Positions 1-7,786 of a stretch of DNA of 38,942 bases are shown in pieces. The position numbers were made by a program, and so were the translations under genes. Numbering within the stretch: the stretch's first letter is position 1; every line of letters begins with the position of its first letter. Source of the stretch: Candidatus Blautia merdavium (GTDB lineage Bacteria; Bacillota; Clostridia; Lachnospirales; Lachnospiraceae); NCBI GenBank assembly GCA_019119975.1, contig DWVZ01000107.1:1-38942 (forward strand). Reading direction: 5' to 3'. The notes beneath the pieces are model-generated. The model was not told the origin of the DNA. It searched no databases and worked only from the letters and a program-made list of their open reading frames with translations.

Positions 1-1
1 A

Positions 2-322
2 CAGGTACGACACCTCCTGAAAGGAGAATACTGGAACCGGCTTCTGATCTCTATAGAAAAAGAAACCTATCAAAACGGCGCATACTGGGCAACTGCTTCC
101 GGCTGGTTGATCTGGTGCCTGGCACAAAAAGATATAGCTCTTGCCCGTAAAACTCTTATAGAAGCAGTGCAGTATTTTCAGGAAGAAGGTTTTTTTGAAT
201 GTGTCAATGAACGCTATCAAAAGCTCCCCAGTTTTGTTGTAAGTGCCACGAATGTTTACGGAGGGCTTCTGCGGCTTAAAGAAGATTGTCCTGCATTTTT
301 TTCAGATGAGGATATCCTATGA
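2..322 (+). CDS. C-terminal fragment of a probable (alpha/alpha)6-barrel glycoside hydrolase
   Basis: An open frame runs in from the left edge and ends at TGA 320-322, giving 106 residues. The visible part contains QNGAYWATASGWL, then a helix pair and SFVVSATNVYGGLL. Alternating helices with a conserved YWAT(x)SGW and a late VVSAT stretch are what I associate with the C-terminal end of six-hairpin glycosidases such as the GH78/GH95/amylo-glucosidase-like group. The family cannot be fixed because the catalytic half lies outside the window. It is followed 170 bases later by two sugar-isomerising enzymes on the same strand, so it may release the sugar they convert. It has no visible membrane segment. 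Confidence 0.5.
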   Translation, partial: QVRHLLKGEYWNRLLISIEKETYQNGAYWATASGWLIWCLAQKDIALARKTLIEAVQYFQEEGFFECVNERYQKLPSFVVSATNVYGGLLRLKEDCPAFFSDEDIL

Positions 323-386
323 ACACATTATTTTGGAGCTACTTATAATGGTGTGCTGCTGTCTGTAACTTAATGGAACAGGGAAG

Positions 387-407
387 AATCCTGCGCTGCA
401 GGATTTT
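387..407 (+). terminator. Short hairpin after the partial glycosidase
   Basis: An 8-bp stem AATCCTGC/GCAGGATT with a GCT loop is followed by TTTCTG. The U tract is poor, so it may be a weak terminator or processing site rather than a full stop. The 170 bases between the two genes hold no other clear gene. Confidence 0.3.
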
Positions 408-492
408 CTGCCTGCGGCGGGCTGCGTAAGCAACGTTTTCTTATCCGCCGTAAGGAATATAAAACATAAATCAATTTTAATAGGAGGTATTT

Positions 493-1377
493 ATGAAATA
501 CGGTATCTATTTCGCATATTGGGAAAAAGAATGGGACGCAGATTATATAAAATATATGAAAAAGGCCAAATCTCTGGGATTCGATATCCTTGAAATCTCC
601 TGTGCGGCTCTCGCCCATGCAAGTCTCCATGACTTAGATCAGCTAAAATCCGCTGCCAGCGAATATGATATAGAGCTTACTGCAGGTTATGGTCCCAGTC
701 CCAGCGAAAATCTGGGCAGTCCTGACCCTGAAATCGTAAAACATGGGCTCACCTTTTATCAGGATATTCTTCAAAAGCTAGAGTATCTCAATATCCACAT
801 TCTGGGTGGAGGCATCTATTCTTACTGGCCCGTGGATTACTCCAAACCCGTTGATAAAGAAGGCGACTGGCTCCGAAGTGTGGAAAATGTCCGGAAAGTA
901 GGATATATCGCCGGAGAATGCGGCGTAGATTACTGTCTGGAGGTACTGAACCGTTTTGAAGGCTATTTATTAAACACTGCATGGGAGGCAAAAAAATTCG
1001 TCCGAGAAGTAGATATCCCTTCTGTAAAGATCATGCTGGATACCTTTCATATGAACATAGAAGAAGATAGCATCCCCCAGGCAATTCATACTGCCGGAGA
1101 GCTTTTGGGCCATTTTCATGTAGGAGAAAATAACCGCAGAGTGCCGGGAAAAGGAAGCCTTCCCTGGCATACCATCGGCTGCGCTCTCAGAGATATCGGT
1201 TATGACAAAGCTGTTGTCATGGAACCCTTTGTCATGAATGGAGGAAGAATCGGACAGGATATACGGCTCTGGAGGGACCTAAGCCAGAGGGGAAATGAAG
1301 AAACGCTGGATCAGGACGCTGCCGGTTCCCTTTCCTTCCTGCGTCATGTATTTTCAGGGCCTCATCACAACAATTAA
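493..1377 (+). CDS. Ketose 3-epimerase (D-allulose/D-tagatose 3-epimerase family)
   Basis: A 294-residue TIM-barrel sugar epimerase that reversibly inverts C3 of free ketoses, for example D-fructose to D-allulose. The sequence follows the Clostridium cellulolyticum D-psicose 3-epimerase (293 aa) almost block for block from memory: MKYGIYFAYW at the start, YSYWPVDYSKPVDKEGDW near 109-126, CLEVLNRFE near 148-156 and MLDTFHMNIEEDS near 181-193. The metal and catalytic residues fall at the expected numbers: Glu150, Asp183, His209 and Glu244, with Arg215 in GENNRRVPG. The start has an AGGAGG-type ribosome site 7 bases upstream. A FucI-family isomerase follows 26 bases downstream, so the two form a transcription unit. 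It is soluble and cytoplasmic. The natural substrate is not decided by sequence; close relatives accept several ketoses. Confidence 0.9.
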   Translation: MKYGIYFAYWEKEWDADYIKYMKKAKSLGFDILEISCAALAHASLHDLDQLKSAASEYDIELTAGYGPSPSENLGSPDPEIVKHGLTFYQDILQKLEYLNIHILGGGIYSYWPVDYSKPVDKEGDWLRSVENVRKVGYIAGECGVDYCLEVLNRFEGYLLNTAWEAKKFVREVDIPSVKIMLDTFHMNIEEDSIPQAIHTAGELLGHFHVGENNRRVPGKGSLPWHTIGCALRDIGYDKAVVMEPFVMNGGRIGQDIRLWRDLSQRGNEETLDQDAAGSLSFLRHVFSGPHHNN

Positions 1378-1403
1378 AACAACAGAAAGGCAGGAACAAA
1401 CTT

Positions 1404-3173
1404 ATGAATATTTATCCCAAAATCGGCATACGGCCCATCATTGACGGCAGGCTTCTGGGTATCCGTGAAGCCCTAGAAGAAAAAACCCGTACTATGGCTG
1501 CTATGGCCAAAGACTTAATTGAAAAAAATCTCTATTACGCAGACGGCACACCCGCCAAATGCGTCATTTACTCTGGAAGCATAGGCTGCGGTGAAGAAGC
1601 TGCCCGATGTGACAAAGAGTTTTCTTCTGAGAATATATGTGCTACTTTAAGCGTCACTCCCAGTTGGTGCTATGGCAATGAAACCATCGACATGAATCCA
1701 CTGACCGTGAAAGCCATATGGGGATTTAACGGCACCTCCCGTCCCGGAGCTGTCTATCTGGCAGCGGCTGCCGCCGCCCACAATCAGATGGGACTTCCAG
1801 TATTTTCTATTTATGGAAAAAATGTCCAGGACATGGACGATGACATGATCCCTGAAGATGTGCAGAATAAAATTCTGCAATGGGCAAAATGTGCCCTGGC
1901 TGTAGGCCAAATGCGGAATAAATCCTATGTAAATATTGGTTCCGTTTCAATGGGGATCATAGGTTCCTACTGCGATATAGACTTTTTCCAAAAATATCTG
2001 GGAATGCGGGCAGAATGGGTAGACATGACAGAACTGCTCCGTAGAGAAAGCCTGGGAATATATGATCCGGAAGAATATCATAAAGCCCTGCTCTGGGTCA
2101 AAAATTACTGTTCGGAAGGAAAGGATCCCAATCCGCCTTCCAGAGCCCATTCTGTCCAGCAGAAAGAAAAGGACTGGGAATCTGTAGTCAAAATGACCCT
2201 AATCATTCGAGACATCATCAAAGGCAATCCTCGTCTGGAGGAATTGGGGTGGAAAGAAGAGTCTCTGGGACGAAACGGTATTGCAGGAGGTTTCCAGGGG
2301 CAGAGAATGTGGACAGACTGGAAGCCTAACGGTGACTTTTCCGAGGCAATTTTAAATTCCAGCTTTGACTGGGATGGAAAAAAACAGCCTTTAGTGGTTG
2401 CCACGGAAAACGACAGTCTGAATGCAGTATCCATGCTTTTTGGCACACTCCTTACTGACTGCTCTTGTATTTTTGCAGATATTCGTGCTTATTGGAGCCC
2501 CGATGCCATTAAGCGGGTATCCGGCTGGACTCCTGCGGACAGTGCCTCCGGCGGCTTTATCCATCTGACAAATTCCGGAGCTGCCTGCCTGGACGGAAGC
2601 GGTGCTTCCAAGGACAGCCAGGGAAATCCTGTTATGAAGCCGTGGTGGAAAATGACAGAAAGCGATATCCAGGCGTGCCTGAATGCCACCGATTGGTGCC
2701 CGGGAGAACTTTGTCAATTCCGGGGCGGCGGTTTCTCATCTCATTTTTGTACACAGCCCGGCATGCCGCTTACCATGATACGCCTGAATCTGATAGACGG
2801 TTTGGGTCCTGTCCTCCAGATTGCCGAAGGAACCAGTATTTCCTTACCCTCAGATGTACATCATATAATTGATCAGAGAACCGATCCGACCTGGCCTACC
2901 ACCTGGTTTGCACCAAGGCTGACCGGAACCGGCGCTTTCCATGACGTGTATTCCGTCATGGCTAACTGGGGAGCCAACCATGGTTGCTGTGCCTACGGTC
3001 ATATCGGATCTCAGCTTATTACACTGGCTTCCATGCTCCGCATACCGGTTTCCATGCACAATGTAGCTCCTGAGAAAATTTATCGTCCCCAGACCTGGAG
3101 CGCCTTTGGCACCTCTGACCTGGAATCTGCTGATTATAGAGCATGCAGGAATTTCGGGCCTTTATACAGATAA
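1404..3173 (+). CDS. fucI: L-fucose isomerase family protein (L-fucose/D-arabinose isomerase)
   Basis: A 589-residue aldose-ketose isomerase, nearly the length of E. coli FucI (591). It has the FucI start KIGIRPIIDGR, then WGFNGTSRPGAVYLAA near 106-121, VVATENDSLN near 331-340 and WGANHG near 522-527. The Mn2+ ligands of E. coli FucI (Glu337, Asp361, His528) correspond to Glu335, Asp359 and His526 here. Family members interconvert L-fucose/L-fuculose, D-arabinose/D-ribulose and, more slowly, D-altrose/D-allulose. The usual fucose partners FucK and FucA are absent nearby; the partner is a ketose 3-epimerase instead. The ribosome site (AAAGGCAGGA) is weak, which suggests translation coupled to the upstream gene. 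A terminator follows the stop by about 90 bases. Confidence 0.9.
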   Translation: MNIYPKIGIRPIIDGRLLGIREALEEKTRTMAAMAKDLIEKNLYYADGTPAKCVIYSGSIGCGEEAARCDKEFSSENICATLSVTPSWCYGNETIDMNPLTVKAIWGFNGTSRPGAVYLAAAAAAHNQMGLPVFSIYGKNVQDMDDDMIPEDVQNKILQWAKCALAVGQMRNKSYVNIGSVSMGIIGSYCDIDFFQKYLGMRAEWVDMTELLRRESLGIYDPEEYHKALLWVKNYCSEGKDPNPPSRAHSVQQKEKDWESVVKMTLIIRDIIKGNPRLEELGWKEESLGRNGIAGGFQGQRMWTDWKPNGDFSEAILNSSFDWDGKKQPLVVATENDSLNAVSMLFGTLLTDCSCIFADIRAYWSPDAIKRVSGWTPADSASGGFIHLTNSGAACLDGSGASKDSQGNPVMKPWWKMTESDIQACLNATDWCPGELCQFRGGGFSSHFCTQPGMPLTMIRLNLIDGLGPVLQIAEGTSISLPSDVHHIIDQRTDPTWPTTWFAPRLTGTGAFHDVYSVMANWGANHGCCAYGHIGSQLITLASMLRIPVSMHNVAPEKIYRPQTWSAFGTSDLESADYRACRNFGPLYR

Positions 3174-3261
3174 AAATATCCCCGCAATTTCCTCATGATA
3201 TGGCAAGCACATGGTTCCAGCCATTCCATCTTTAAAGAGCAACAATCAGAAAAATAGTTTT

Positions 3262-3302
3262 AAAATGCCCATAGACCCTGTCAGAAGGAATATGGGCATT
3301 TT
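3262..3302 (+). terminator. Terminator of the epimerase-fucI operon
   Basis: A 12-bp stem AAAATGCCCATA/TATGGGCATTTT closes a 17-base loop, 90 bases after the fucI stop codon. The U-rich side is part of the stem. Confidence 0.65.
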
Positions 3303-3332
3303 GCCGTGTTCTTCCCTGTACAATCACGGTGG

Positions 3333-3458
3333 GCTAATCGAATCAAACAAAGTAGCTTTTCCACATCAGCGTATGCCAGTAACTACTTTAATTAATTCTT
3401 TTTCTCTAAAACTTTTTAACTGCTCCAGATAAATCGTCTGTTCTACTAAACTTGACAT
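3333..3458 (-). pseudogene. Remnant of an AAA ATPase gene (DUF4143-type), N-terminal fragment
   Basis: Reading the minus strand from ATG 3458 gives MSSLVEQTIYLEQLK, then KVVTGIR, a TGA stop (3366-3368), then CGKATLFDSI. This is the start of the common ATPase family whose N-terminus reads roughly ERxIYLxxLxxFxxxxLIKVVTGIRRCGKST: the stop has replaced the second Arg of the Walker A region, and the similarity ends about ten codons later. The rest of the gene (normally about 400 residues) is absent, so this is a decayed remnant. The AT-rich bases upstream (3470-3560) could be its old promoter. Confidence 0.7.
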
Positions 3459-3559
3459 ATCGGCACATCCTTTATGCATTTATTTTATCATCTCTCTCTA
3501 TTTTGTAAAGTTTAAGCATTTCATTTCTTTTTTCTTTTATTTTTTACATTTTGCGCATT

Positions 3560-3715
3560 TTATTTCTTATATTTATTTGAATACATATTATATAACGGCT
3601 CAACTTTCAAAATGGTCATTCCAAGACTCTTCAGCACTCTGATAATACTTTCTCTCCCGTCTATTGATTTTGCTGAAATAAATATCTCTGTAAATAGTCT
3701 AAATTTGACAGACAT
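3560..3715 (-). CDS. Short ORF of unknown function (51 codons)
   Basis: On the minus strand an ATG at 3715 directly follows the TAG stop of the membrane acyltransferase-like gene and opens a 51-codon frame ending at 3560. It contains KSIDGRESIIRVLKSLGMTI, a plausible amphipathic stretch, and a basic end. There is no Shine-Dalgarno sequence before the ATG and I do not recognise the protein. It may be a gene remnant, like the broken ATPase 100 bases further on, or a chance frame. Confidence 0.25.
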   Translation of the reverse strand: MSVKFRLFTEIFISAKSIDGRESIIRVLKSLGMTILKVEPLYNMYSNKYKK

Positions 3716-4462
3716 CTAAGAAAAGAAAATCCCGCAAAGCAGCATACACACCGGCTGATGGATCAGGTACACCCAGATTGCTTTCCTCCCCAGTCCAGAC
3801 AGCACAGGCACTTTGTACTGCGCAATTCTCTTCCACCAGGATTTTTCCATCAGAATCTTACTTAAAAAGAATCCGCACAAATACAGAAAGATCCAGGGCA
3901 AAACAGGAAAATAATCACTGGAACGAAAATCAGGAAAGGGGAAACCAAAAGGAGTCAGGATTGCGATACCATATAGAAAATCCGGAACTTCCGCAATTAC
4001 ATGCTCTCCCAGCCCAATGGTACCATACTGTATCCTCCTGCACAGGAGAAACAGCAGAAAGCTGACCGCCGTCCCCAGAACCGGCGGAATCTTTTCGATT
4101 CCTTTTTCAAACATAGCCAGCAGCAGGATTGCGCAGCCGATAAAATTTAAGATTCCGAACCAAACTGCCTCTTCCGGTGTGGCAAGAAAAGTAACCAGCG
4201 TAATCACAAATCCCCAGAGGTTCAAAGCGCAGCCTCGCTTCACATTCCCCGCCTTTCCCCATCTCCAGACAAAGCCGGAGATCAAAATAAAGGTCCAGCA
4301 AATGGTCTGCTGCCAGAATCGCACAGCCGGCTGTCCATACCAATTCGGATCCCTGCCGTAGATCATGAAAACATCGTATAAAAAATGAAAGACCACCATG
4401 TTTACAACGGCAAATCCCCGGATGCCGTCAAGAAGATAATACCTTTTCGCTGTACCTGGCAT
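3716..4462 (-). CDS. Heparan-alpha-glucosaminide N-acetyltransferase-like membrane protein (DUF1624)
   Basis: A 248-residue integral membrane protein. It opens with KRYYLLDGIRGFAVVNMVVFH, the typical first helix of the HGSNAT-like/DUF1624 group with the conserved D-x-RG and the His of VFHFLYD, and continues with about six more hydrophobic helices, ending AIWVYLIHQP. The family is related to acyltransferases that move acyl groups across the membrane onto sugars, but bacterial members are mostly uncharacterised. I chose the ATG at 4462 because GAAAGGAGGAGG sits 5-6 bases before it; an in-frame ATG 21 bases upstream has no ribosome site. Function is inferred from fold only. Confidence 0.75.
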   Translation of the reverse strand: MPGTAKRYYLLDGIRGFAVVNMVVFHFLYDVFMIYGRDPNWYGQPAVRFWQQTICWTFILISGFVWRWGKAGNVKRGCALNLWGFVITLVTFLATPEEAVWFGILNFIGCAILLLAMFEKGIEKIPPVLGTAVSFLLFLLCRRIQYGTIGLGEHVIAEVPDFLYGIAILTPFGFPFPDFRSSDYFPVLPWIFLYLCGFFLSKILMEKSWWKRIAQYKVPVLSGLGRKAIWVYLIHQPVCMLLCGIFFS

Positions 4463-4520
4463 TGAAGCCTCCTCCTTTCGCATAGACGCCCCTAATCGCT
4501 GCGTCCCGTTTTAGTTCTGT

Positions 4521-4566
4521 AAAAAAAGAATGGGCTCCGGCAAATTGTCTCACCCTCACCCATTCT
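4521..4566 (-). terminator. Terminator downstream of ridA
   Basis: On the minus strand the stem AGAATGGG/CCCATTCT is followed by TTTTTTT. It lies about 65 bases after the ridA stop and separates ridA from the membrane protein gene. Confidence 0.75.
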
Positions 4567-4630
4567 GACTTTTCCTTTCAGACTGCCTGCCCTATATCCT
4601 TGCTCCGGCAGCTTTCGGCTGCCCCGGCTT

Positions 4631-5002
4631 TTACACTTCCCCGATGGCTTCCACTTCGCACAGCACGTTTTTAGGCAGAGTCTTTACCGCTACACAGGAG
4701 CGCGCCGGCTTTCCTGTAAAATATTTTCCGTACACTTCATTAAAAGCGGCGAAATCATTCATATCTGCAAGAAAGCAGGTGGTCTTTACTGTCTTTTCAT
4801 AGCTGCTTCCCGCTGCTTTTAAAACTTCACCCAGGTTTTTCATTACCTGCTCTGCCTGCTCTTCAATGGTCTTTGCCTCGATCTCTCCGGTAGCCGGATT
4901 GATGGGGATCTGTCCGGATGTGAAAACCAGACCGTTTACGGTCATCGCCTGGGAATAGGGACCGATGGCTGACGGAGCTTTTTCTGTACTGATCACTTTC
5001 AT
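4631..5002 (-). CDS. ridA: RidA family reactive intermediate/imine deaminase
   Basis: A 123-residue YjgF/YER057c/UK114 protein that hydrolyses reactive 2-iminobutanoate/2-iminopropanoate formed by PLP-dependent dehydratases, protecting other PLP enzymes. Family marks are AIGPYSQA near 12-19, GLVFTSGQIP near 24-33, and PARSCVAVKTLP near 99-110. The Arg that binds the carboxylate is Arg101, and Glu116 is in the final CEVEAI segment. The length is standard for the homotrimeric cytoplasmic protein. GGAGGAATTACATT precedes the ATG. It is 75 bases downstream of the helicase gene, and may share its transcript. Confidence 0.92.
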   Translation of the reverse strand: MKVISTEKAPSAIGPYSQAMTVNGLVFTSGQIPINPATGEIEAKTIEEQAEQVMKNLGEVLKAAGSSYEKTVKTTCFLADMNDFAAFNEVYGKYFTGKPARSCVAVKTLPKNVLCEVEAIGEV

Positions 5003-5077
5003 AATGTAATTCCTCCATTTTTATACTTTCATGGTCATAGGCAGCTCACCAGATAGACTGCCTGCCATTTTCTACCA

Positions 5078-7477
5078 TTATATATCATTTCCTGTGCCTT
5101 CTTCAAGGCAGGATTTTTCCTGCCAGAACCGGCGGATCCGCTCCCCCGCCTGCTTCACTGTGCAGACCTGGCATCCGCTCCACTCCGGAGGGAAAAGACT
5201 GCGGTAAGCACTTTGCAGAAAGCGTTCGTCCAAAAGCAGCACCACGCCCCGGTCTTCCTTGGTCCGGATGACCCGCCCTGCTGCCTGAAGCACTTTATTC
5301 ATCCCCGGATAACGGTAGGCATAGTCAAATCCCTGATGACCTTTTTGGTCATAATACGCCTTTAAGATCTCACGCTCACAGCCCACCTGGGGAAGCCCGG
5401 TCCCCACAATGGCAGCCCCGATGAGACGGTTTCCCACCAGGTCGATGCCTTCGGAAAAAATACCGCCCATGACGCAGAATCCCACCAGGATCCCCTTATG
5501 ATCCTCCTCAAACCGTTCCAGGAACGCTTCCCGGTCCTGTTCGGACATGCCGGACTGCTGGTACAGGCATTCTGCCTTTTTTCCGGATGACTTTAAAAGC
5601 GCTTCAAACTCCCCGCAGACATCCTCCAGCATCCGGTAGGACGGGAAAAACACCAGATAATTTCCGTCCTTTCCCGTGACCATTGCCAGCAGATACTGCG
5701 CCATACGCTGGTATTCGGAAGTCTCTCTTCTAGTGTATTTACTGCTTACATCTGCCCCGATCAGCAGCTGCAGATGGTCCCTGGGAAAGGGCGACGCGGC
5801 ACAGATGGCATAGTCATCCTCCCTGGTGCTGAACAGGGAGCGGTAATATGCCAGAGGCAGAAAGGTTCCGGAGAAGAACACGGCTGCCCTGCCTTTATTG
5901 AGACACTCCTGGAGGTTCTTTCTGGGATTGACACAATACAGGGTCAGCAGGAACCGCCCTTCCTCCCCGTAATGGGTATAGATCACATAATTGTCGTCAC
6001 ACAGATCATACATATTCAGGAAATGGCGGAGCTCAAAGGAGAATTCCAGTACAGCCTTTTGGACCTTTTCCTCATGCTCCTTTTCCAGGAAATCCTCCAT
6101 CTCACTGAGCAGATTCATCAGCTGCAGGGAGAGTCCTCCAATGTTTTCCAGGACCTGATACTCCTGGCATTCCCTTTTATATTCCAGCAGCAGTTTATTG
6201 CAGCGGTTCAGCTGCTTATACAGTCTGGCGCTGTGTCCTTTCACCAGCCGCCCGGTCTCCAGAAAGTCCTCCTTGCATAAAACTGCGCTGTACATCTTCC
6301 TGCCCCGGTCCACCAGATTGTGGGCTTCATCGATCAGAAAGATATAATCGCCCTTCACGCCGTCGCCGAAAAAACGCTTCAGGTGGACTCTGGGATCAAA
6401 GGCATAATTATAATCACAGATCACTGCGTCCGTCCAGGTAGCAGTATCCAGGCACATTTCGTAAGGGCACACCTGGTATTTTTCTGCCTGCTCCAAAAGA
6501 GTCTCCCGCAGATAAGTATCCTTCTCATGAAGCAGTTCAAAGACTGCGTCATTGACCCGGTCAAAATGGCCTTTGGCATAAGGACATTTCTCCGGATTGC
6601 AGTCCGTCTCCTCACACAGACAGAGCTTTTCCTTGGCAGTAATGCTCAGGGTCTTATAGGACAGTCCCCTCTCCTTTAAGATCTGAAAGGCTTCCTCTGC
6701 CACTGTCCTAGTAATGGTCTTTGCCGTCAGGTAAAAGATCTTGTCTCCTTTCCCCTCTCCCACAGCCCGGACAGCCGGGAACAGGGCTGCCATGGTCTTG
6801 CCGATGCCGGTAGGCGCCTGGATGAAAAGCTGTTTGCCAGTGGAAATGGTATGATAGACTCCGCTGACCAACTCTCTCTGCCCCTCCCGGTATGGAAAAG
6901 GAAATTCCAGGTCTTTCATGGATTCCCGTCTCAGGATCCTGCGCCGGTATAAAAACTCTGCCCATTTATAATACTCTGCCATCAGATCCCCAAACCATTT
7001 CCCCAGCCAGGACAGGGAAAAGGTTTCGGTAAATCTTTTGATCTCTTCCGTCTCCAGATTGCAGTAGGTCATCTGCACCTCGATCTCATCCAGCCTTTTT
7101 TCGCTGCCGTAAAACCAGGCATAACACATCGCCTGGGCTTTGTGGACCTGGATGGGCTCCTCCAGCTTGTTCAGATCCATATAAACGCCCTTGATCTCAT
7201 CAATAGCAGTCCTGTCCCCGTCCTCGATGATCCCGTCTGCCCGTCCCTCCACACGGATCAGGAACTCATCAAACTCCTCCTCCCGGCACAAAGTCACCTC
7301 TGCCCGGTAAGAGGAAGGCATCTGCTTTTGGATCTTTCGGTGTATCCTGCTGCCTTTCTGCATGGCTTCCCGGTCCGCCGCGCTGCTCCTGCGGTTGTCC
7401 AAATCTCCGCTGCGCAGTATGAATTCTACAAGATTGCGGACCGAAATCTTGATCACTTCTTTTTTCTCTGTATCCAT
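5078..7477 (-). CDS. PD-(D/E)XK nuclease-XPD/DinG-type helicase fusion
   Basis: A 799-residue two-part DNA enzyme. Residues about 1-150 look like a Cas4/RecB-type PD-(D/E)XK nuclease: GSRIHRK (His46), EGRADGI (Asp81) and DEIKGV (Glu94, Lys96). Residues about 190-790 are an XPD-like superfamily 2 helicase: Walker A QAPTGIGKT near 220-228, a cysteine-rich insert (Cys286, 288, 293, 298, 337, 342) fit to hold a 4Fe-4S cluster, DEAH near 383-386, and a late QAAGRVIRT motif VI. Its role is likely DNA repair or processing of 5'-tailed or structured DNA. I reject the longer TTG start because it lies inside the upstream terminator. The ATG at 7477 has no Shine-Dalgarno and sits 7 bases after a good -10 box. 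Confidence 0.85.
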   Translation of the reverse strand: MDTEKKEVIKISVRNLVEFILRSGDLDNRRSSAADREAMQKGSRIHRKIQKQMPSSYRAEVTLCREEEFDEFLIRVEGRADGIIEDGDRTAIDEIKGVYMDLNKLEEPIQVHKAQAMCYAWFYGSEKRLDEIEVQMTYCNLETEEIKRFTETFSLSWLGKWFGDLMAEYYKWAEFLYRRRILRRESMKDLEFPFPYREGQRELVSGVYHTISTGKQLFIQAPTGIGKTMAALFPAVRAVGEGKGDKIFYLTAKTITRTVAEEAFQILKERGLSYKTLSITAKEKLCLCEETDCNPEKCPYAKGHFDRVNDAVFELLHEKDTYLRETLLEQAEKYQVCPYEMCLDTATWTDAVICDYNYAFDPRVHLKRFFGDGVKGDYIFLIDEAHNLVDRGRKMYSAVLCKEDFLETGRLVKGHSARLYKQLNRCNKLLLEYKRECQEYQVLENIGGLSLQLMNLLSEMEDFLEKEHEEKVQKAVLEFSFELRHFLNMYDLCDDNYVIYTHYGEEGRFLLTLYCVNPRKNLQECLNKGRAAVFFSGTFLPLAYYRSLFSTREDDYAICAASPFPRDHLQLLIGADVSSKYTRRETSEYQRMAQYLLAMVTGKDGNYLVFFPSYRMLEDVCGEFEALLKSSGKKAECLYQQSGMSEQDREAFLERFEEDHKGILVGFCVMGGIFSEGIDLVGNRLIGAAIVGTGLPQVGCEREILKAYYDQKGHQGFDYAYRYPGMNKVLQAAGRVIRTKEDRGVVLLLDERFLQSAYRSLFPPEWSGCQVCTVKQAGERIRRFWQEKSCLEEGTGNDI

Positions 7478-7484
7478 GTCAGTT

Positions 7485-7493
7485 ATTGTAACA
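7485..7493 (-). promoter_or_regulatory. Extended -10 promoter of the nuclease-helicase gene
   Basis: The minus strand reads TGTTACAAT (TG-n-TACAAT), an extended -10 element, and the hexamer ends 7 bases before the ATG of the helicase. A transcript would begin at or one base before the start codon. No good -35 box is present; the place where it would be is the U tract of the preceding terminator. Confidence 0.5.
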
Positions 7494-7507
7494 TACTTGC
7501 GGACAGT

Positions 7508-7541
7508 AAAAAAGTCCCCGTTCTGTTTCAAACGGAGACTT
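7508..7541 (-). terminator. Terminator of the HPr-like gene
   Basis: Minus-strand stem AAGTCTCCGTT/AACGGGGACTT with one G-U pair, an 8-base loop and a TTTTTT tail, 18 bases after the HPr-like stop codon. Confidence 0.85.
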
Positions 7542-7558
7542 CTTTGTCTTTTCCTCAG

Positions 7559-7786
7559 TTACGCAACTGCATATTTGTTCAGAAATTTATTAAATCTTTC
7601 ATCCTGTCCGTTGCATCTGACGGTCAGGACTCTTGTTAAATCCATGCTTAATACTCCTAATATTGATTTCGCGTCAATAACTACTCTGTTGTAAAAAACG
7701 TCAATATCGAAGTCGCACTTACTAGCCTCATGAACAAACTCTTTTACATCTTCCTTTGCAGTTAACTTAATCTGGCGCTCTACCAT
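7559..7786 (-). CDS. HPr-like protein lacking the phosphocarrier histidine
   Basis: A 75-residue protein with the HPr/Crh fold. The segment DAKSILGVLSMDL aligns with the HPr regulatory site (KSIMGVMSLG in B. subtilis), with the Ser46 equivalent at Ser41. The active-site loop GIHARPA, which carries His15, is missing; in its place is KEDVKEFVHEAS, about five residues shorter. So it cannot pass phosphate in the PTS in the usual way, but could still be read by HPr kinase and CcpA, as Crh is in Bacillus. It might also have another role. I chose ATG 7786, which has AAAGGA 9 bases upstream. It has its own strong promoter and terminator, so it is a single-gene unit. Confidence 0.75.
   Translation of the reverse strand: MVERQIKLTAKEDVKEFVHEASKCDFDIDVFYNRVVIDAKSILGVLSMDLTRVLTVRCNGQDERFNKFLNKYAVA

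Noticed and set aside
3366-3368. In-frame TGA read as selenocysteine in the ATPase fragment, since selD is in the window.
   Set aside because: The position is an arginine of the Walker A region in the family, no SECIS-like hairpin follows, and the similarity ends about ten codons later. Decay is simpler.
5774-6679. Long open frames on the plus strand opposite the helicase gene.
   Set aside because: They have no ribosome sites and no recognisable domains, and lie wholly opposite a well-supported gene. The same holds for other antisense frames over selD, dinB, the DUF5107 gene and the ABC permease.
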